From positions 26,696,492-26,760,491 of the forward strand of contig CAMGYJ010000002.1 in NCBI GenBank assembly GCA_946122785.1: a stretch of DNA of 64,000 bases, in the 5' to 3' direction. This stretch comes from Linum tenue (Eukaryota; Streptophyta; Magnoliopsida; Malpighiales; Linaceae). Each line of letters opens with the position of its first letter. The stretch's first letter is position 1. This document shows positions 33,740 through 45,448 of the stretch, piece by piece. The notes beneath the pieces are model-generated. The model was not told where the DNA came from. It made no database searches and saw only the letters and a list, made by a program, of their open reading frames with translations. The position numbers and the translations under genes were made by a program.

Positions 33740-36218
33740 CTATTAACTTCCCTTATCTTTTGCCGAGATAAAAGGAAGGCAAATTCAGGAGGCATGTTTG
33801 ATTGCAAACGAGTTGATTGATAGCAGGAAGAAGAATGGGAGGCCAGGAATTGTTCTGAAGCTGGATATCGAGAGAGCTTTCGACTCAGTAAGTTGGAAAT
33901 GTGTTGATAATATTCTTCGAGCAATGGGTTTAAATGTGAAATTCTGGAGATGGTTTGAAGCAAGTCTCAAGGCGGCTAAAGTATCGGTGTATTGAACGGG
34001 GAGGTTGCTGGCTATTTTGACATGAAGAGAGGGGTGAAGCAGGGCGATCCACTATCACGATTTATTTTTAATTTGGTGATGGACATCTTATCCTTCATGT
34101 TAGATAAAGCTAGGCAGGTTGGTGATATCGCAGGTTTCTTTATGAATGAAGAAGATAGTCAGGGGGAGGTGTCACATTTATTGTACGCCGATGATGTTAC
34201 CATATTCTGCGATGCCACAGAAGAACAAGTTGTGAATATTATGGCTGTCTTGGCATGCTTTCAAAGTATCATAGGATTAAGAATCAACTTAGAGAAGAGC
34301 CGAATATTTCCAATTGGGGAAGTTGAACATATTGAAATACTTGCTGAATTATTTGGATGTGATTGGGGTTGTTCGCCTACAGCTTACCTTGGAATACCCC
34401 TCGGATCACACCCTAACTCTCACACAGCCTGGGACCAAGTCATTGTTAGGATGCAAAAAAAAACTTGAGGGCTGGAAGAGTGATTTCTTGTCCTTGAGAG
34501 GCAGGATCACCTTAGCTAATAGCAGTCTTGCAAGTCAGATTCTCTATTTGGCCAGCCTATTCAGTATACCAAGGAATGTGGTAGCAAAATTGGAGAAGAT
34601 AATCATACAGTTTATTTGGGAAGGAGTAGGGCAGGAACATAGGACTCATTTTATTGCTTGGGAATTATGCAAGGCCCCTAAATAGTTAGGTGGTATTGGT
34701 ATCAAGGATATTGTATTGCAGAATCAAACACTTCTAAGCAAATGGATATGGAGGTTTGCTATAGAAAGAGAATCGTGGTGGAGATGTCTTATTAACTTAA
34801 AGTTTCAGAACGTAGAGTCTGAATGGGCGAGTGGAAATCACAGTGGGGTTGTGGGTTGCAGTTCGTGGAGGCAAATTAGTAAGCTCAATTAGTTGTTTTG
34901 GAGATTCACTTACATTGATCCAGGGTGTGGAGACTGGACGTTGCTTTTGCATAATAGATGGATAAGTGGGATCACTCTCGCCGATGCTTTTCCCAGAGTG
35001 TTTGTTGTTGCCACTTTTCAAAACAGGACCTCTGATATCGCACAAAGTGCTCATATTGTGAGTGAGAGAGTTGTTTGGGAAATTCCCCTAAATCATAACT
35101 TAAAGGGGGGGGGGGGGGGGAGGGAGAGAGAGTGTTTGATTTAATTACTTTCATCCTACACTGGTCTTCTACATTTTGCAGGACCGCCTAGAGTTGTTTG
35201 GCTTCCATCACCAACAACTGGCTTCACAGTGCAGTCTCTCTACAAAGAACTAGCGTAGGAAAAGTATAGGCAGCTTGAAGGTTTCCCATACAAAGTAATT
35301 TGGCAACGTCAAGCACCCGTCAAGATATGTACTTTTATGTGGCTTGTGTTTCATCAGAAGATTCTGACACACGACTCGCTCAAAAGGAGAGGATGGAGTA
35401 TGCCCAGTAGGTGTGTGCTATGCCTGACAAGTGAGGAGGACATCAATCACCTATTCATTCATTGTAGGTATGTAAGGAGGGTGTGGTTGTTCATTGGTGA
35501 GTTTGTAGAAATTTCGAACGTGGTTCGTTAACAAACAACAAATATAAGAGGTGTGATCGAGAGGTGGCCTCATCAACATTCTTCTGGCCCAAAAGAGTGG
35601 TGCACGAAAGTCCTTTTGCATGCATTGTGTTGGTCTGTATGGTTAGAGAGGAATAACAGGATTTTCGAGGATCGAGCAACACCCCTGCAAGTTGTTTGCG
35701 GCAGGATAGGAAGGATGATTATTGATTGGTTAGTCACAGCAGGAAAAGTGGACAGAACAATTGTTGATCGATGGATTATGGCGCTACAGAGAAGGGTAGA
35801 GAGAAGGGATGCCCTCTGATTCCCTTTCTCATGACCATTCAAAGGTGTTAACAGTCTATTCATCATCGTTTGCCCACAGAGTTGCTGGCTCGCTGGTCAT
35901 TTGGAGGTTCTTTCAATCCAAAGCAGATTCAGGTCTTCTCTTGCAGGAGGTGTGCTCCATGTGTGCATTTCGTGAGTTTTTTTTTGTTTTGTTAAGGGAG
36001 TCATTCTGTTATGTTTTGGGTGCTCCTGGGATATAGGGAATTTCTCTTCTGTGCTTTTTTGCTTTGTTGTTTCTTGATGTTGCCTGTGTACTGGCCTTGC
36101 TTTTGTTTGGCATGTTTTTGTCACAACTTGTGTTGGAGTACTTGTTCTGGTTGTACTTGTTAGTTTGTTTGCTGGGTTCTCTTTATTAATAAATTATCAC
36201 CACCATCATAAAAAAAAA
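33740..36218 (+). mobile_element. L1-type LINE, 5'-truncated, + strand, with poly-A
   Basis: The coding match begins abruptly within RT near 33770 and the element ends in ccatcataaaaaaaaa at 36218, after ~390 bp of 3' UTR. It belongs to a different L1 lineage from the LINE at 25622: the RT motifs and the 3' end differ. A run of 16 G (35105-35120) lies inside. Confidence 0.82.
33772..35819 (+). pseudogene. LINE reverse transcriptase and zf-RVT remnant
   Basis: RT motifs run in order: ERAFDSVSWK (motif A), GVKQGDPLSRFIF (motif B), LLYADDVTIFCDA (YADD catalytic site), INLEKS and AYLGIPLGSH. They are followed by ASQILYLASLFSIPRNV and a C-terminal zf-RVT region (VIWQRQAPVKICTFMWLVFH, CVLCLTSEEDINHLFIHC). 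Breaks include a TGA/frameshift near 33993, a frameshift at an A-run near 34460, and stops near 34682, 34890 and 35530. The fragment starts inside RT, so endonuclease and ORF1 are absent. It ends with a degenerate piece (WSVWLERNNRIFED) typical of L1 C termini. Confidence 0.85.
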
Positions 36219-36299
36219 GTTAATATAATCTCCTCGTGCATAAAAAAATTCCGTAGAACTAGTGAGTCACTGATACGAAGTAACTAATTTGGAGCCAAG

Positions 36300-36870
36300 C
36301 TCGAACTTAGTCGTAGAAATTAGCTTTGCTGCTCATATTAGCTGGATATTTCATATTTCCACTTATGTTGTGGACCATGTCATATCTAATGTAGCTATAG
36401 CTCACATCAATGTGTTTTGTTCCATTCCATCATGAAACATCTGTTCTTCATAAGATGAATCATTCTTCGACAATTACTCGCCTTTAATAGATGTGCCCAG
36501 AATAACATGTAGACCTGTCTGTCTTATTTAAATCTCTAGCAAAATCCGAATCAATTAGTCCTTCTCGAATCCTCCCAGATTGTAGACACATATTGAAGAG
36601 GTGGAAATGCACAATTGAAGGAGTACTCATCTGTTTCGTAGTATGCATTTGAAGATGCTGAAGTACACTCTCAATATATTATTTCTAACTTAGCTACAAC
36701 ATTCGTAGTATGCATCTGAAGATGCTGAAGTACACTCTCAATATATCATTCTATGATCCCCAAACCAGAAATCCTCCGACACTGAGTTCATGAAATTATC
36801 ACACCTCTTGTACCACTCCATATGTGATTGCTTCAAATCATAAGGATTTTCTTTCAACTTCCTTGCAAAA
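36300..36870 (-). pseudogene. Degenerate copia pol relic (RT and RNase H)
   Basis: On the - strand, pieces in several frames read WYKRCDNFM (copia RT), GLIDSDFARDLNKTDRSTCY (copia RNase H GY.DSD.AGD.....S..GY motif) and KHIDVSYSYIRYDM (copia KHIDV.YHF region), in the expected order. The segment between RT and RNase H is shortened and stops are frequent. A direct repeat (gtagtatgcattgaagatgc-like, 36640 and 36706) lies within. No LTRs were found. Confidence 0.65.
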
Positions 36871-37156
36871 TTTTCCTTCTCTAGAACAACCCCTTTGGTT
36901 GGCCCATTTATGTGTCTTTTCTAACTCAAATGTAAGAATGCAACTCTCACGTTTAATAACGGACCACAAATTAGAAAATCACAAAGAATGACGAGTTATT
37001 TATCGTAGACTCCTTGTGACACTAAGAATCCTTGTACAATACCAACTCTTACGATACAAGAATTAATCAACTAACTTGGTAACTATAATAAACTTTGATC
37101 ACTTTTGCAATACTTCTATATAAATACACTCGAACATCATTACTAATTATAAGTAA

Positions 37157-37195
37157 CTAGCAAGACCCGCTCGCTTGCGCTTCGCCATGGGTTAA
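37157..37195 (-). mobile_element. Possible Helitron 3' end, - strand
   Basis: Read on the - strand: ggcgaagcgcaagcgagcgg + gtcttgCTAG then T. An imperfect hairpin before CTAG and insertion next to T fit a Helitron end. No 5' end was found. Confidence 0.45.
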
Positions 37196-37460
37196 AAGTT
37201 GTAGTTATACTTATAGATAGGCTCATAGGCATTATAAATAGAAAAGTAAATTTTTTTAGTAGAACTTAAGGTTAAATCTATATTGTTTCTTGTCCACGAA
37301 TTTGTAAGTAATACTACTAAACGAATGGAGTGACATAATCAATGTCCTTCGACATTTGTTTAAGAACTGAAACAACTTTCTTTCGAACAATAGATGGTTC
37401 ACTAAAAAAAATGTAAAACAATGTTTGAAAATTACTATTGGATTTTGTTTTATTGTTCTG

Positions 37461-37676
37461 TTTGTACTATGATTTCACTTTTGGGTTCCCAATAGGATTG
37501 TTCACTGGTCATTTCAATTCCAGACTCTTCTAGACGGTGTGAAGCAACTGATAACAAAATCATCTTGATTTGTACTATGGTTTCACTTTTGGGTTCCGAG
37601 TAGGATTCTTCACTGGTCATTTCAATTCCAGACTCTTCTAGACAGTGTGAAGCTACTGATAACAAAATCACCTTAA
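37461..37676. repeat. 108-bp tandem duplication
   Basis: Two head-to-tail copies begin tttgtactat at 37461 and 37569 and differ at only a few positions. Because 108 is a multiple of three, a - strand frame translates to the same 36-residue unit twice (SVASH.LEESGIEMTSE). No function was recognised; the open frame may be a by-product of the duplication. Confidence 0.8.
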
Positions 37677-38340
37677 TTTACATGCAACTGTAATGCACAT
37701 GATAAATAAGAAAGACATTAAACACATGATGCTAATTAGTGATTCCACGTTTGGTAAAAAGGAAATAATTAGGGAATCACATTTATTTTTATACTAGTGT
37801 TGCAGTGTCAAGAACAAACAAAAAGGAAAAATAATAATCAAGCAAGAACAAAGGCAAAATTAAACACAAACCGAATTTTCATAAGGATAGATCCGAGCCC
37901 ACTGCTGCCAATGTAGTTAAAATCACGCTTTCAAGCTTATAAACTTACTCTGTCACTTTCTTTCGCCACTATATCCTCATTGTCACATCCCCATCGCCGG
38001 CCCAAACCAAAAACTGATTGATGCCTCCTTCACCGTCAATCTACGACGCCGCTGCAACCTCTGACTTCGCGTCATTGTCGTGACTGTCCGACCCCTTCCT
38101 CCTTCGTCGTCAACCTATGTCGCCGCTGCATTCGACGACCGGAGCCACATGCAAGAGAGAAAGGGGAAGAGAGAAAGAAAATTAAAAAAAAAATTCAAAG
38201 AGAGAATGTGACAACTTTTCCTCCTTCCTTTTTTATTTTTTATGGACTCTTTATTTTTCTCTTTTGTTCTTCTTTCCCAGCAGAGAGAGATGAGTTGGTG
38301 GGGAGGGAGAAGGGAAAAGGACAAATACGAAGTTTTTATC
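37677..38340. other. Intergenic DNA
   Basis: The stretch ~37960-38150 is C-rich (cgccgctgca repeated) and 38150-38240 is purine-rich. This could be a former 5' gene region, but no protein was recognised. Confidence 0.3.
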
Positions 38341-38348
38341 CCTGTTTC

Positions 38349-39333
38349 TAGGGTTGGAAATTGGGGTGGGTGTGGTTACCCGCCCCACATTTTGCGGATA
38401 ACCACACCCACAAATGTAAAAATATGCTATCCACAACCCGCCCTGCAGTGGGTAGTGGTTAACCACAATCCGCTGCGGGTTGGTTGTGGATACCCACAAA
38501 ATTTTCACATTAAATATAATAATATGGTAATTAAATAGTGATGTTGTGTTTCTTCTCACACAAAAACAAAAACATACATAATAGAAAGTTAATAAAGTGT
38601 TAAAGAAATTATAAATCTCGAATACAATAGGTTTGTTAGTGTAAATTTAGAAGAGATGGATTTGTAAAGAGGTTTGAAGATAACGCAGAGGCAGAGTGAC
38701 CTGTTACCAGACAAACATCATTGCATGTCATGGCTCCTCCGATGGCAATAACAGCAAAACACAAAAATGGCTCGATAAGTGGAGGCGCCCGCTTTTAATG
38801 ATATGCTTATTCTCCATTCTCGATTATAGACTTGTATTGTTGGTAGTTGGTTGCATGTTGTGTTGTTCGTGAATTCGTGGAGAAATGGAGATTATTTTGG
38901 GTATCAAACTAACCTTTATCGATTATTCCCTCTTTTAACAAATCGACTAATTTATCTGACTATATCTATGGACTTGGGTTTGTTATACACTAAACATATA
39001 CCACACGGACAATGTTTATTTGATAAAAATATCTCACATGAACATTGCGCATTGACTTGGTTTTGTTTTATAGAATAAGTGTGTATTTGATTTTGGTAGC
39101 TACTTTAATTCTTAGTCTTCCAAGTTTCACAAACTAATATAACTAATGTGGTTAATGTGGGTTACAAAGTATTTGAAGAAATAAATATAACTAGTGTGAG
39201 TTTTGTGGGTAAACCGTTATGGGTAGTGGTTAACCACTAACCACAAAAATCAATATTTTGCTACCCACACCCAACCCACTATCCACAAATTGTGCGGTTT
39301 GCGGGTTACCCACAAACCAAACTTCCACCCCTA
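38349..39333. mobile_element. hAT-type non-autonomous element
   Basis: The left end is TAGGGTTGGAAATTGGGGTG and the right end in reverse complement is TAGGGGTGGAAGTTTGG. Flanking octamers CCTGTTTC (38341-38348) and CCGGTTTC (39334-39341) match at 7 of 8. Both subterminal regions contain ggttaaccac/gtgggtaaccacac repeats. The middle is AT-rich with no transposase. Confidence 0.8.
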
Positions 39334-39341
39334 CCGGTTTC

Positions 39342-39751
39342 TATGTGAGAGAGTAGGGAAAATGAGGAAAAAAAATTTAATACCCATTAATTTGACACGA
39401 ATGCACAGTAATATTCTTACTTGTTCTTTTGAAGTACTAACTAATAATAATAACTAATTATTATTATTAGAATTATTAAACCACAAGTAATGAACAATTA
39501 CCATAAATCGAAGTTACTGTTGCTTAAGAAAAAATCGATGTTACTGTTCGCTTTGGGATTTGGGTTTCCTACGGCCAGTTTTGACTGAGAGCGAGTTCAC
39601 TAACTTTGTGCTGGCTAATTTAAGCAGTTGATTAATAATTATGTTAGCTAATCTCAACCTTTGGATTTTTATCCCTAAGTCACGTGTCTGTCTTCTCTCT
39701 CCTATTGAACTCTGTTTCTTTTTTTGGGCCGTTCATTCCTGGCAGGAGATA
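39342..39751. other. Intergenic DNA
   Basis: AT-rich with aataataataacta runs. No feature was recognised. Confidence 0.35.
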
Positions 39752-41617
39752 GGGTCAGTAACCACATGGTTATTTACAGGTCAGTAATAAATAGTGACCG
39801 TAGATCTAGGAGGCAGGCAATCGTGTGGTTGGGCCGGACGCTAAGTGGAGAAGGGTAGTTTTGTCCGTTAATATATTAAATTCTTTATTTTATTTTATTT
39901 CGTATTAAATGGCTGCATTTTCAAAGAAGGAAAGAGAAACCATTATTTCTCTGCAACTCTCATTTATCTTTCTCTCTTCCTTCTCTCTTCCTTTTTCTCT
40001 CCCAATCTCTTTTCCAGATCCTCTCTCTTCCTTTTTTTTCTCTCAATCTCCTTTTGAGATCTAAATCTGCTCCCTTCTCTTCTTCTTTATTTTTTTCTAC
40101 AAGACGAATAAAAATTGCAGCCACTCTCTTTCATTGCATTTCTTCTCTTCATCATCTCGTTGGCCTCAATTTCGATCTTTCTCATTTTTCGGCATTTTGG
40201 TGTTCTTGATTGCGAAAGAGGAAATGAGAGGCGATAGAAGACGATTTTTTCTCTACCTCCTTCTTTTTTTTTTCTTTTAGATAATATATATTGATATTAT
40301 AACTCTATACCATATGGTATTCGGTGGTAACGAAATATATATTGATATTACCACACTATACCATATGGTAATGTATGGTATTGTGTGGTAACGAATTATA
40401 TATTGATATTAACACACTATACCATATGGTATTGTATTGTATTGTGTGATATTACCACACTATACCATATGGTATTATGTGGTAACGAAATATATATTGA
40501 TATTACCACACTATACCATATGGTATTGGGTGGTAACGAAATATATATTGATATTACCACACTATACCATATGGTATTGGGTGGTAACGAAATATATATT
40601 GATATTATCACACTATACCATATGGTATTGGGTGGTAACGAAATATATATTGATATTACCATATTACCACCCAATACCATATGGTAATGTATGGTATTGC
40701 ATGGTAACGAAATATATATTGATATTAACACACTATACCCTATGGTAATTTATGATATTGCGTGGTAACGAAATATATATTGATATTACCACTCTATACC
40801 ATATGGTATTGTGTGATATTACCACACTATACCATATGGTATTGTGTGGTAACAAAATATATATTGATATTACCACTCTATACCATATGGTATTGTGTGA
40901 TATTACCACACTATACCATATGGTATTGTGTGGTAACGAAATATATATTGATATTACCACACTATACCATATGGTATTGGGTGGTAACGAAATATATATT
41001 GATATTATCATATTACCACCCAATACCATATGGTAATGTATGGTATTGCATGGTAACGAAATATATATTGATATTACCACTCTATATCATATGGTATTGT
41101 GTGATATTACCACACTATACCATATGGTATTGGGTGGTAACGAAATATATATTGATATTACCACACTATACCATATGGTATTGGGTGGTAACGAAATATA
41201 TATTCATGTAGCAAATATTACCATACCATGCTCTTGTTTAATACCAGTCAATACCATATGGTACAATCAATACCATATGGTATAGACTGGTAATAACTGA
41301 CAAATTTTTTTGTGTCCAAAAAATATCAAAGTGGATATCATTTTGAAGATCACAATTAATTTGATCTAACTGTGCAAAAAAAAATTAATTTCGACTTAAA
41401 ACGAGTGAGAAATCGTCCGTTAAAGATTAAGGGAAGGAAAATTAAATGTTTTGCGAGGAGAGAGAAGGAGGCGCTAATATGCTCCGGTCAAAAATGAGCA
41501 TCAGCAATAAATAGGAGTAAGTGCAATTTTACCGTACTGTCTTTTTCACATTTAATTTAAATAAAAAGTGACTGACACGTGAGGACCAGGGAAGGGGTTA
41601 CTGTGGGTTACTGACCC
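39752..41617. mobile_element. Non-autonomous DNA element with internal satellite (family member C)
   Basis: The left end is GGGTCAGTAACCACATGGTT and the right end in reverse complement is GGGTCAGTAACCCACAGTAA. About 190 bp near the right end (41262-41450) match member A at 7605-7800. The middle is a ~51-bp tandem repeat. A C/T-rich stretch (39950-40270) resembling a promoter or leader lies between the left end and the satellite. No coding gene was recognised and the target duplication is unresolved. Confidence 0.65.
40296..41210. repeat. Tandem repeat of ~51 bp built around ataccatatggtat
   Basis: The unit gatattaccacactatacca + tatggtattgggtggtaacg + aaatatatatt recurs more than a dozen times with partial and shortened copies. 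The core ataccatatggtat is a perfect palindrome. Because 51 is divisible by three, apparent open frames appear on both strands; they are artefacts of the repeat. Confidence 0.9.
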
Positions 41618-42012
41618 GACCCTTTTTTCCGTCCTTTCTCTCTGCGTTCCGATTCTTGGGAACATACATTTTCTTCTTCTCCTATTTCTTTTCCATGGAA
41701 TCGAAACAAAGTAAAGGAAAGGGTTGTCGTGGAAGATGGACCTGGAAGAGGAAGAGCCTGCTTTGTCGCCGATCTATATTCCTGACCTCTGTGAAGTTGG
41801 AAATCTCAACTCCTCAAGAGTTGGTTCGAGTCCGCTTCTTCAGATCTGATAGCTAAATCGTAAGGGAAGGCGAACCAATGATCAGTTGATGATCGTCCCA
41901 GTCATCATCTCTCTTTCTTCCCGGCGTTTCTTCTTCCCCCAGATGCACACTCTTCTTTAAGCAGCTATGGAGGAGGAAGAGAGAAGGGGATCGTGAAGCC
42001 GATGACTGGGAC
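41618..42012. other. DNA left of the copia insertion, small open frame
   Basis: A short frame at 41736-41852 would begin MDLEEEEPALSPIYIPDLCE after a C/T-rich leader and could be the start of a host gene. It is only 38 codons and was not recognised. The sequence continues at 47175 after the copia element. Confidence 0.3.
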
Positions 42013-42017
42013 GAGTG

Positions 42018-42242
42018 TGCTAGAATTCTGATTGAAGGAAGAATTTCTTGATTGAATGAGTGAAAACGTGCAGAGTCCAGCTTGAGAAGCTGAATTTATA
42101 CTCTGGTTACAGAGTTCAACGGAGGGAAAGACCGTTGTAACAACCTAACTAAATTACATCATTAGTCCTAATTACATTCTACTATTACTAAACTAATCCT
42201 AAGCTACTTGGTTATTTACAGATGGATACCTATCATCTAATA
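42018..42242 (-). repeat. 3' LTR of the young copia element
   Basis: 225 bp, identical to the other LTR except at one base (gagaag here, gtgaag there). Confidence 0.93.
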
Positions 42243-42253
42243 CCCCCCGCAAG

Positions 42254-45200
42254 CTAAGCATGGATAGACTTCAGGTTTAGCTTGGATATAAGGTCGATGA
42301 AGGTGTGGACAGGTAACGCTTTGGTGAATGAATCAGCCAGCTGGAGTGTCGTTGAGATGTGCTGGACCTTGAGTTTGCCAGCAAGAACTTGATCGCGGGT
42401 GAAGTGGCAGTAGACTTCGATGTGTTTGGTGCGCTCGTGCTAGACAGGGTTCTCTGTCATTTTGACAGCAGAGAGACTGTCACAGTAGATGGTGTATGGA
42501 AGCGGAGGTTGAACTGGAAGCTGATGGAAAAGCGCAGTCATCCATTGGAGTTCCTGAGATGTGTCCGCCAGTGCCCTGTATTCAGCTTCTGTGGAGGAAC
42601 GCGAAATTGTTTGTTGCTTCTTCGAACTCCAGCTGATCAAGGAATTACCTAAAAACACACAAAAGCCAGTTACTGATCGCCTAGTGTCGGGACAACCAGC
42701 CCAATCTGAATCCGAAAAGGATGTGAGTCGTGTAGAAGAATTGGAAGGAAAGAACAATCCTCTGTCAGGAGTTGTTTTGAGGTAGCGAAGGAGCCTGTGG
42801 GTGGCTAGTTCGTGTGCTGAAGTAGGGGAATCAACAAACTGACTCAGTTGGTTGACAGTATAGCAAATGTCAGGTCGTGTATTACAAAGATACTGGAGTC
42901 GACCAATGAGTTTTCTGTAACTACTATGATCTTGTTCATTTAGTGGAGTACCATCATGAGCAGAGAGATGGGTTGCAGGAATGGAAGGAGTAGTTGTAGG
43001 TTTAGAAGCCAGGAAACCAGTGTCAGACAGCAAATCGAGTGTATATTTTCTTTGACATAAATGAATGCCAGTTTCTAATCTTGAAACTTCCATTCCAAGG
43101 AAGTATTTTAATTTACCAAGATCTTTGATTGTGAAAGCAGTATCTAGTTGCTGTTTTACATATTTGATTTCATCCATGTCATTGCCAGTAAGTATGATGT
43201 CATCAACATATACTAGTAGAGCTGTGAATGATGATCCAGAGTATTTAGTGAATAAAGAGTAATCACTGTGGGATTTCTGGTAGCCAAGAGAGTCTAAGGT
43301 AGCTGCAAGTTTTTCAAACCACTGTCTACTAGCTTGTTTTAAGCCATATAGTGATTTTGTAAGTTTGCAGACCTTGTGCTGATCTGATGGATGAACTTTC
43401 AAACCTGGAGGTAATTTCATATACACATCCTCATGTAAATCACCATGGAGGAATGCTGTATTGACATCTAACTGCTCCAAATGCCATTTGTAAATGGATG
43501 CTAAGGCTAAAAGTATCCTGACTGTTGTCATTTTAACAACAGGTGAGAAAGTATCCATGTAGTCTATACCAGGTGTCTGAGTATAGCCTTTTGCTACTAA
43601 ACGGGCTTTATACTTGTCTATTGTCCCATCCTGTTTGAATTTGAGTCTAAAAACCCATTTGTTGCCAATGATGGGAACATTAGGAGGAGGATCAACTAGA
43701 ACCCATGTTTTTGTTTTCTCAAGAGAAGCAAATTCTGAGTTGACAGCTGCTAGCCACTCTTTGCTTTTAGCAGCCTCTTTGTAGGTCTTTGGTTCTCTTA
43801 CTTGAGTTATAGAAAGGGCAAAATGGCGATGAGAGAGACTCAGAGATCGATAAGTAAGCATTTGTTGAATAGGGTAAGTGACAGAAGAGATTAATGAGGC
43901 TTGACTGATCAGATTACACTTGTAATCATTCAGTTTAGCAGGTCTGATAATGGGTCTGGTAGACCTCCTTAATTGAGGTTGATTCACAGGTAAGGAATCA
44001 GGAAGTGTGGTAGTGGTAACTGGATCATCATAAGGGAGATATGATGTCAGTTGAGAAGGAACAGGAGATGGGTTAATGGTGTGAGCTTTAGTAAATTCCA
44101 GGTCTTCAGAAACTGCTGGAAAAACTGGAAGAAGAACTGAGGAGGTCAAATTTTGATTAACTTGCTGAAAAGGAAATATGGTTTCATGAAAAGAAACATC
44201 TCGTGATGTGAAAATGTTGTGTGTGGTGAGATTGTATAATCTGAACCCTTTTGTGCCAAGAGGGTGACCTAGGAAAACACAAGGGTTTGCTCTATGGTCA
44301 AGCTTGGATCTGGTTGCTTGGATAGTTGCAGCATATGTAAGGCAACCAAAAACTTTTAAATGGTTCAAAGTGGGTGGAGAACCAGTAAGCTTTTCAAAAG
44401 GAGTAAGATTGTTTAAAAGAGTGGTAGGAGTTCTGTTGATGATATGAACAGCATGCATTGCTGCAAAATTCCAGAACTGTAGAGGCAGTGAAGCTTGAAA
44501 GAGTAAGGCCCTAGTGACTGCCGGTATGTGCTGATGTTTCCTCTCAACAATTCCATTTTGTTGAGAGGTATACACACAGGTGGTTTGATGAATGGTTCCT
44601 TTTGATTTGTAAAAATCTGGTATTTGGAACTCAAGACCATTATCAGTTCTGATGACCTTAATTTTGCTGTTAAATTGTGTTTCAACGAAAGCAAAGAAGG
44701 AAATAATAGTTGGTCGTGCCTCAGATTTGGATTTCATGGTGAAAATCCAAGTGTGTCTACTGTAGTCATCAACTATTGTCAGAAAATATGAATGACCTTG
44801 AATTGAAGTAACTGGGGCATTTCCCCAAATGTCAACATGTACAACATCAAATGGAGCTGCTGTTTTGCTAATGCTAGTAGGAAATGGAAGTCTCTTCTGC
44901 TTTGCCTTAGGACAAACTGTACAATGGTAATCAGAAAGAACAGAAATGGATTTATCCAAGCAATGTAGAGTCCTGAGTTTAGCTGCTGGAATATGACCTA
45001 GCCTGTAGTGCCAGATGTCAATAGAAGGCTGTGATGTTGAAAAAGCCACTGTAGGAGAAGATGCAGGTAGTGCAGGAGTTGTGTTAAGAATCAGATTTTG
45101 TTGGAGTTGAGCAGTTTGGGATGGATGATGTAAGATGTACAATCCATCAATTAAGCTAGCTGTTCCAATCATTGTCAAACTGGGGTATGCCTGGATAAAA

Positions 45201-45448
45201 CACAGGGAATAATGAAACCATAAGCATATGGTTGAACTTCGAACTAGTTTACTAACAGAAACTAAGTTAAAAGTGAAAGATGGAACGAGCAAAACATCAT
45301 ACAGAATCAGATGTTCTGAATACTTGACAGTTCCTATTGCTGTAACAATCACTTTACTACCATTTGGCATATGAACATAGGTGTTCTGTACTGGTTTGGA
45401 ATGTAAAAAATGATGGGGGAGAACAGATAATATGATCTGTAGCCCCAA
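42254..45448 (-). pseudogene. copia pol: integrase, RT and RNase H, one premature stop
   Basis: In order: the protease C terminus (HMPNGSKVIVTAIGTV); the integrase zinc site (HYRLGH..., CTVCPKAKQKRLPF) and its D,D,E core (VDIWGNAP, RTDNGLEF, QQNGIVERKHQ); RT (WVFRLKFKQDGTIDKYKARL, LDVNTAFLHGDL, YVDDIILTGND); and RNase H (SDSDWAGCPDTRRSVTGF, SRSSTEAEYRAL, YCDSLSAVKM). A TAG at 42442-42440 lies where homologues have Gln. Beyond it the same frame continues with HERTKHIEVYCHFTRD to a natural stop at 42256-42254. Apart from that and the gag-pol frame break the frame is open, so loss of activity may be recent. Confidence 0.92.

Noticed and set aside
40296..41210. CRISPR-like regular repeats and 100-150-codon open frames
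   Set aside because: The units are contiguous with no unique spacers, in a plant genome; the frames exist only because the unit length is a multiple of three.
41736..41852. Start of a host gene split by the copia insertion
   Set aside because: A 38-codon frame after a leader-like stretch is suggestive, but no continuation was recognised at 47175-47547.
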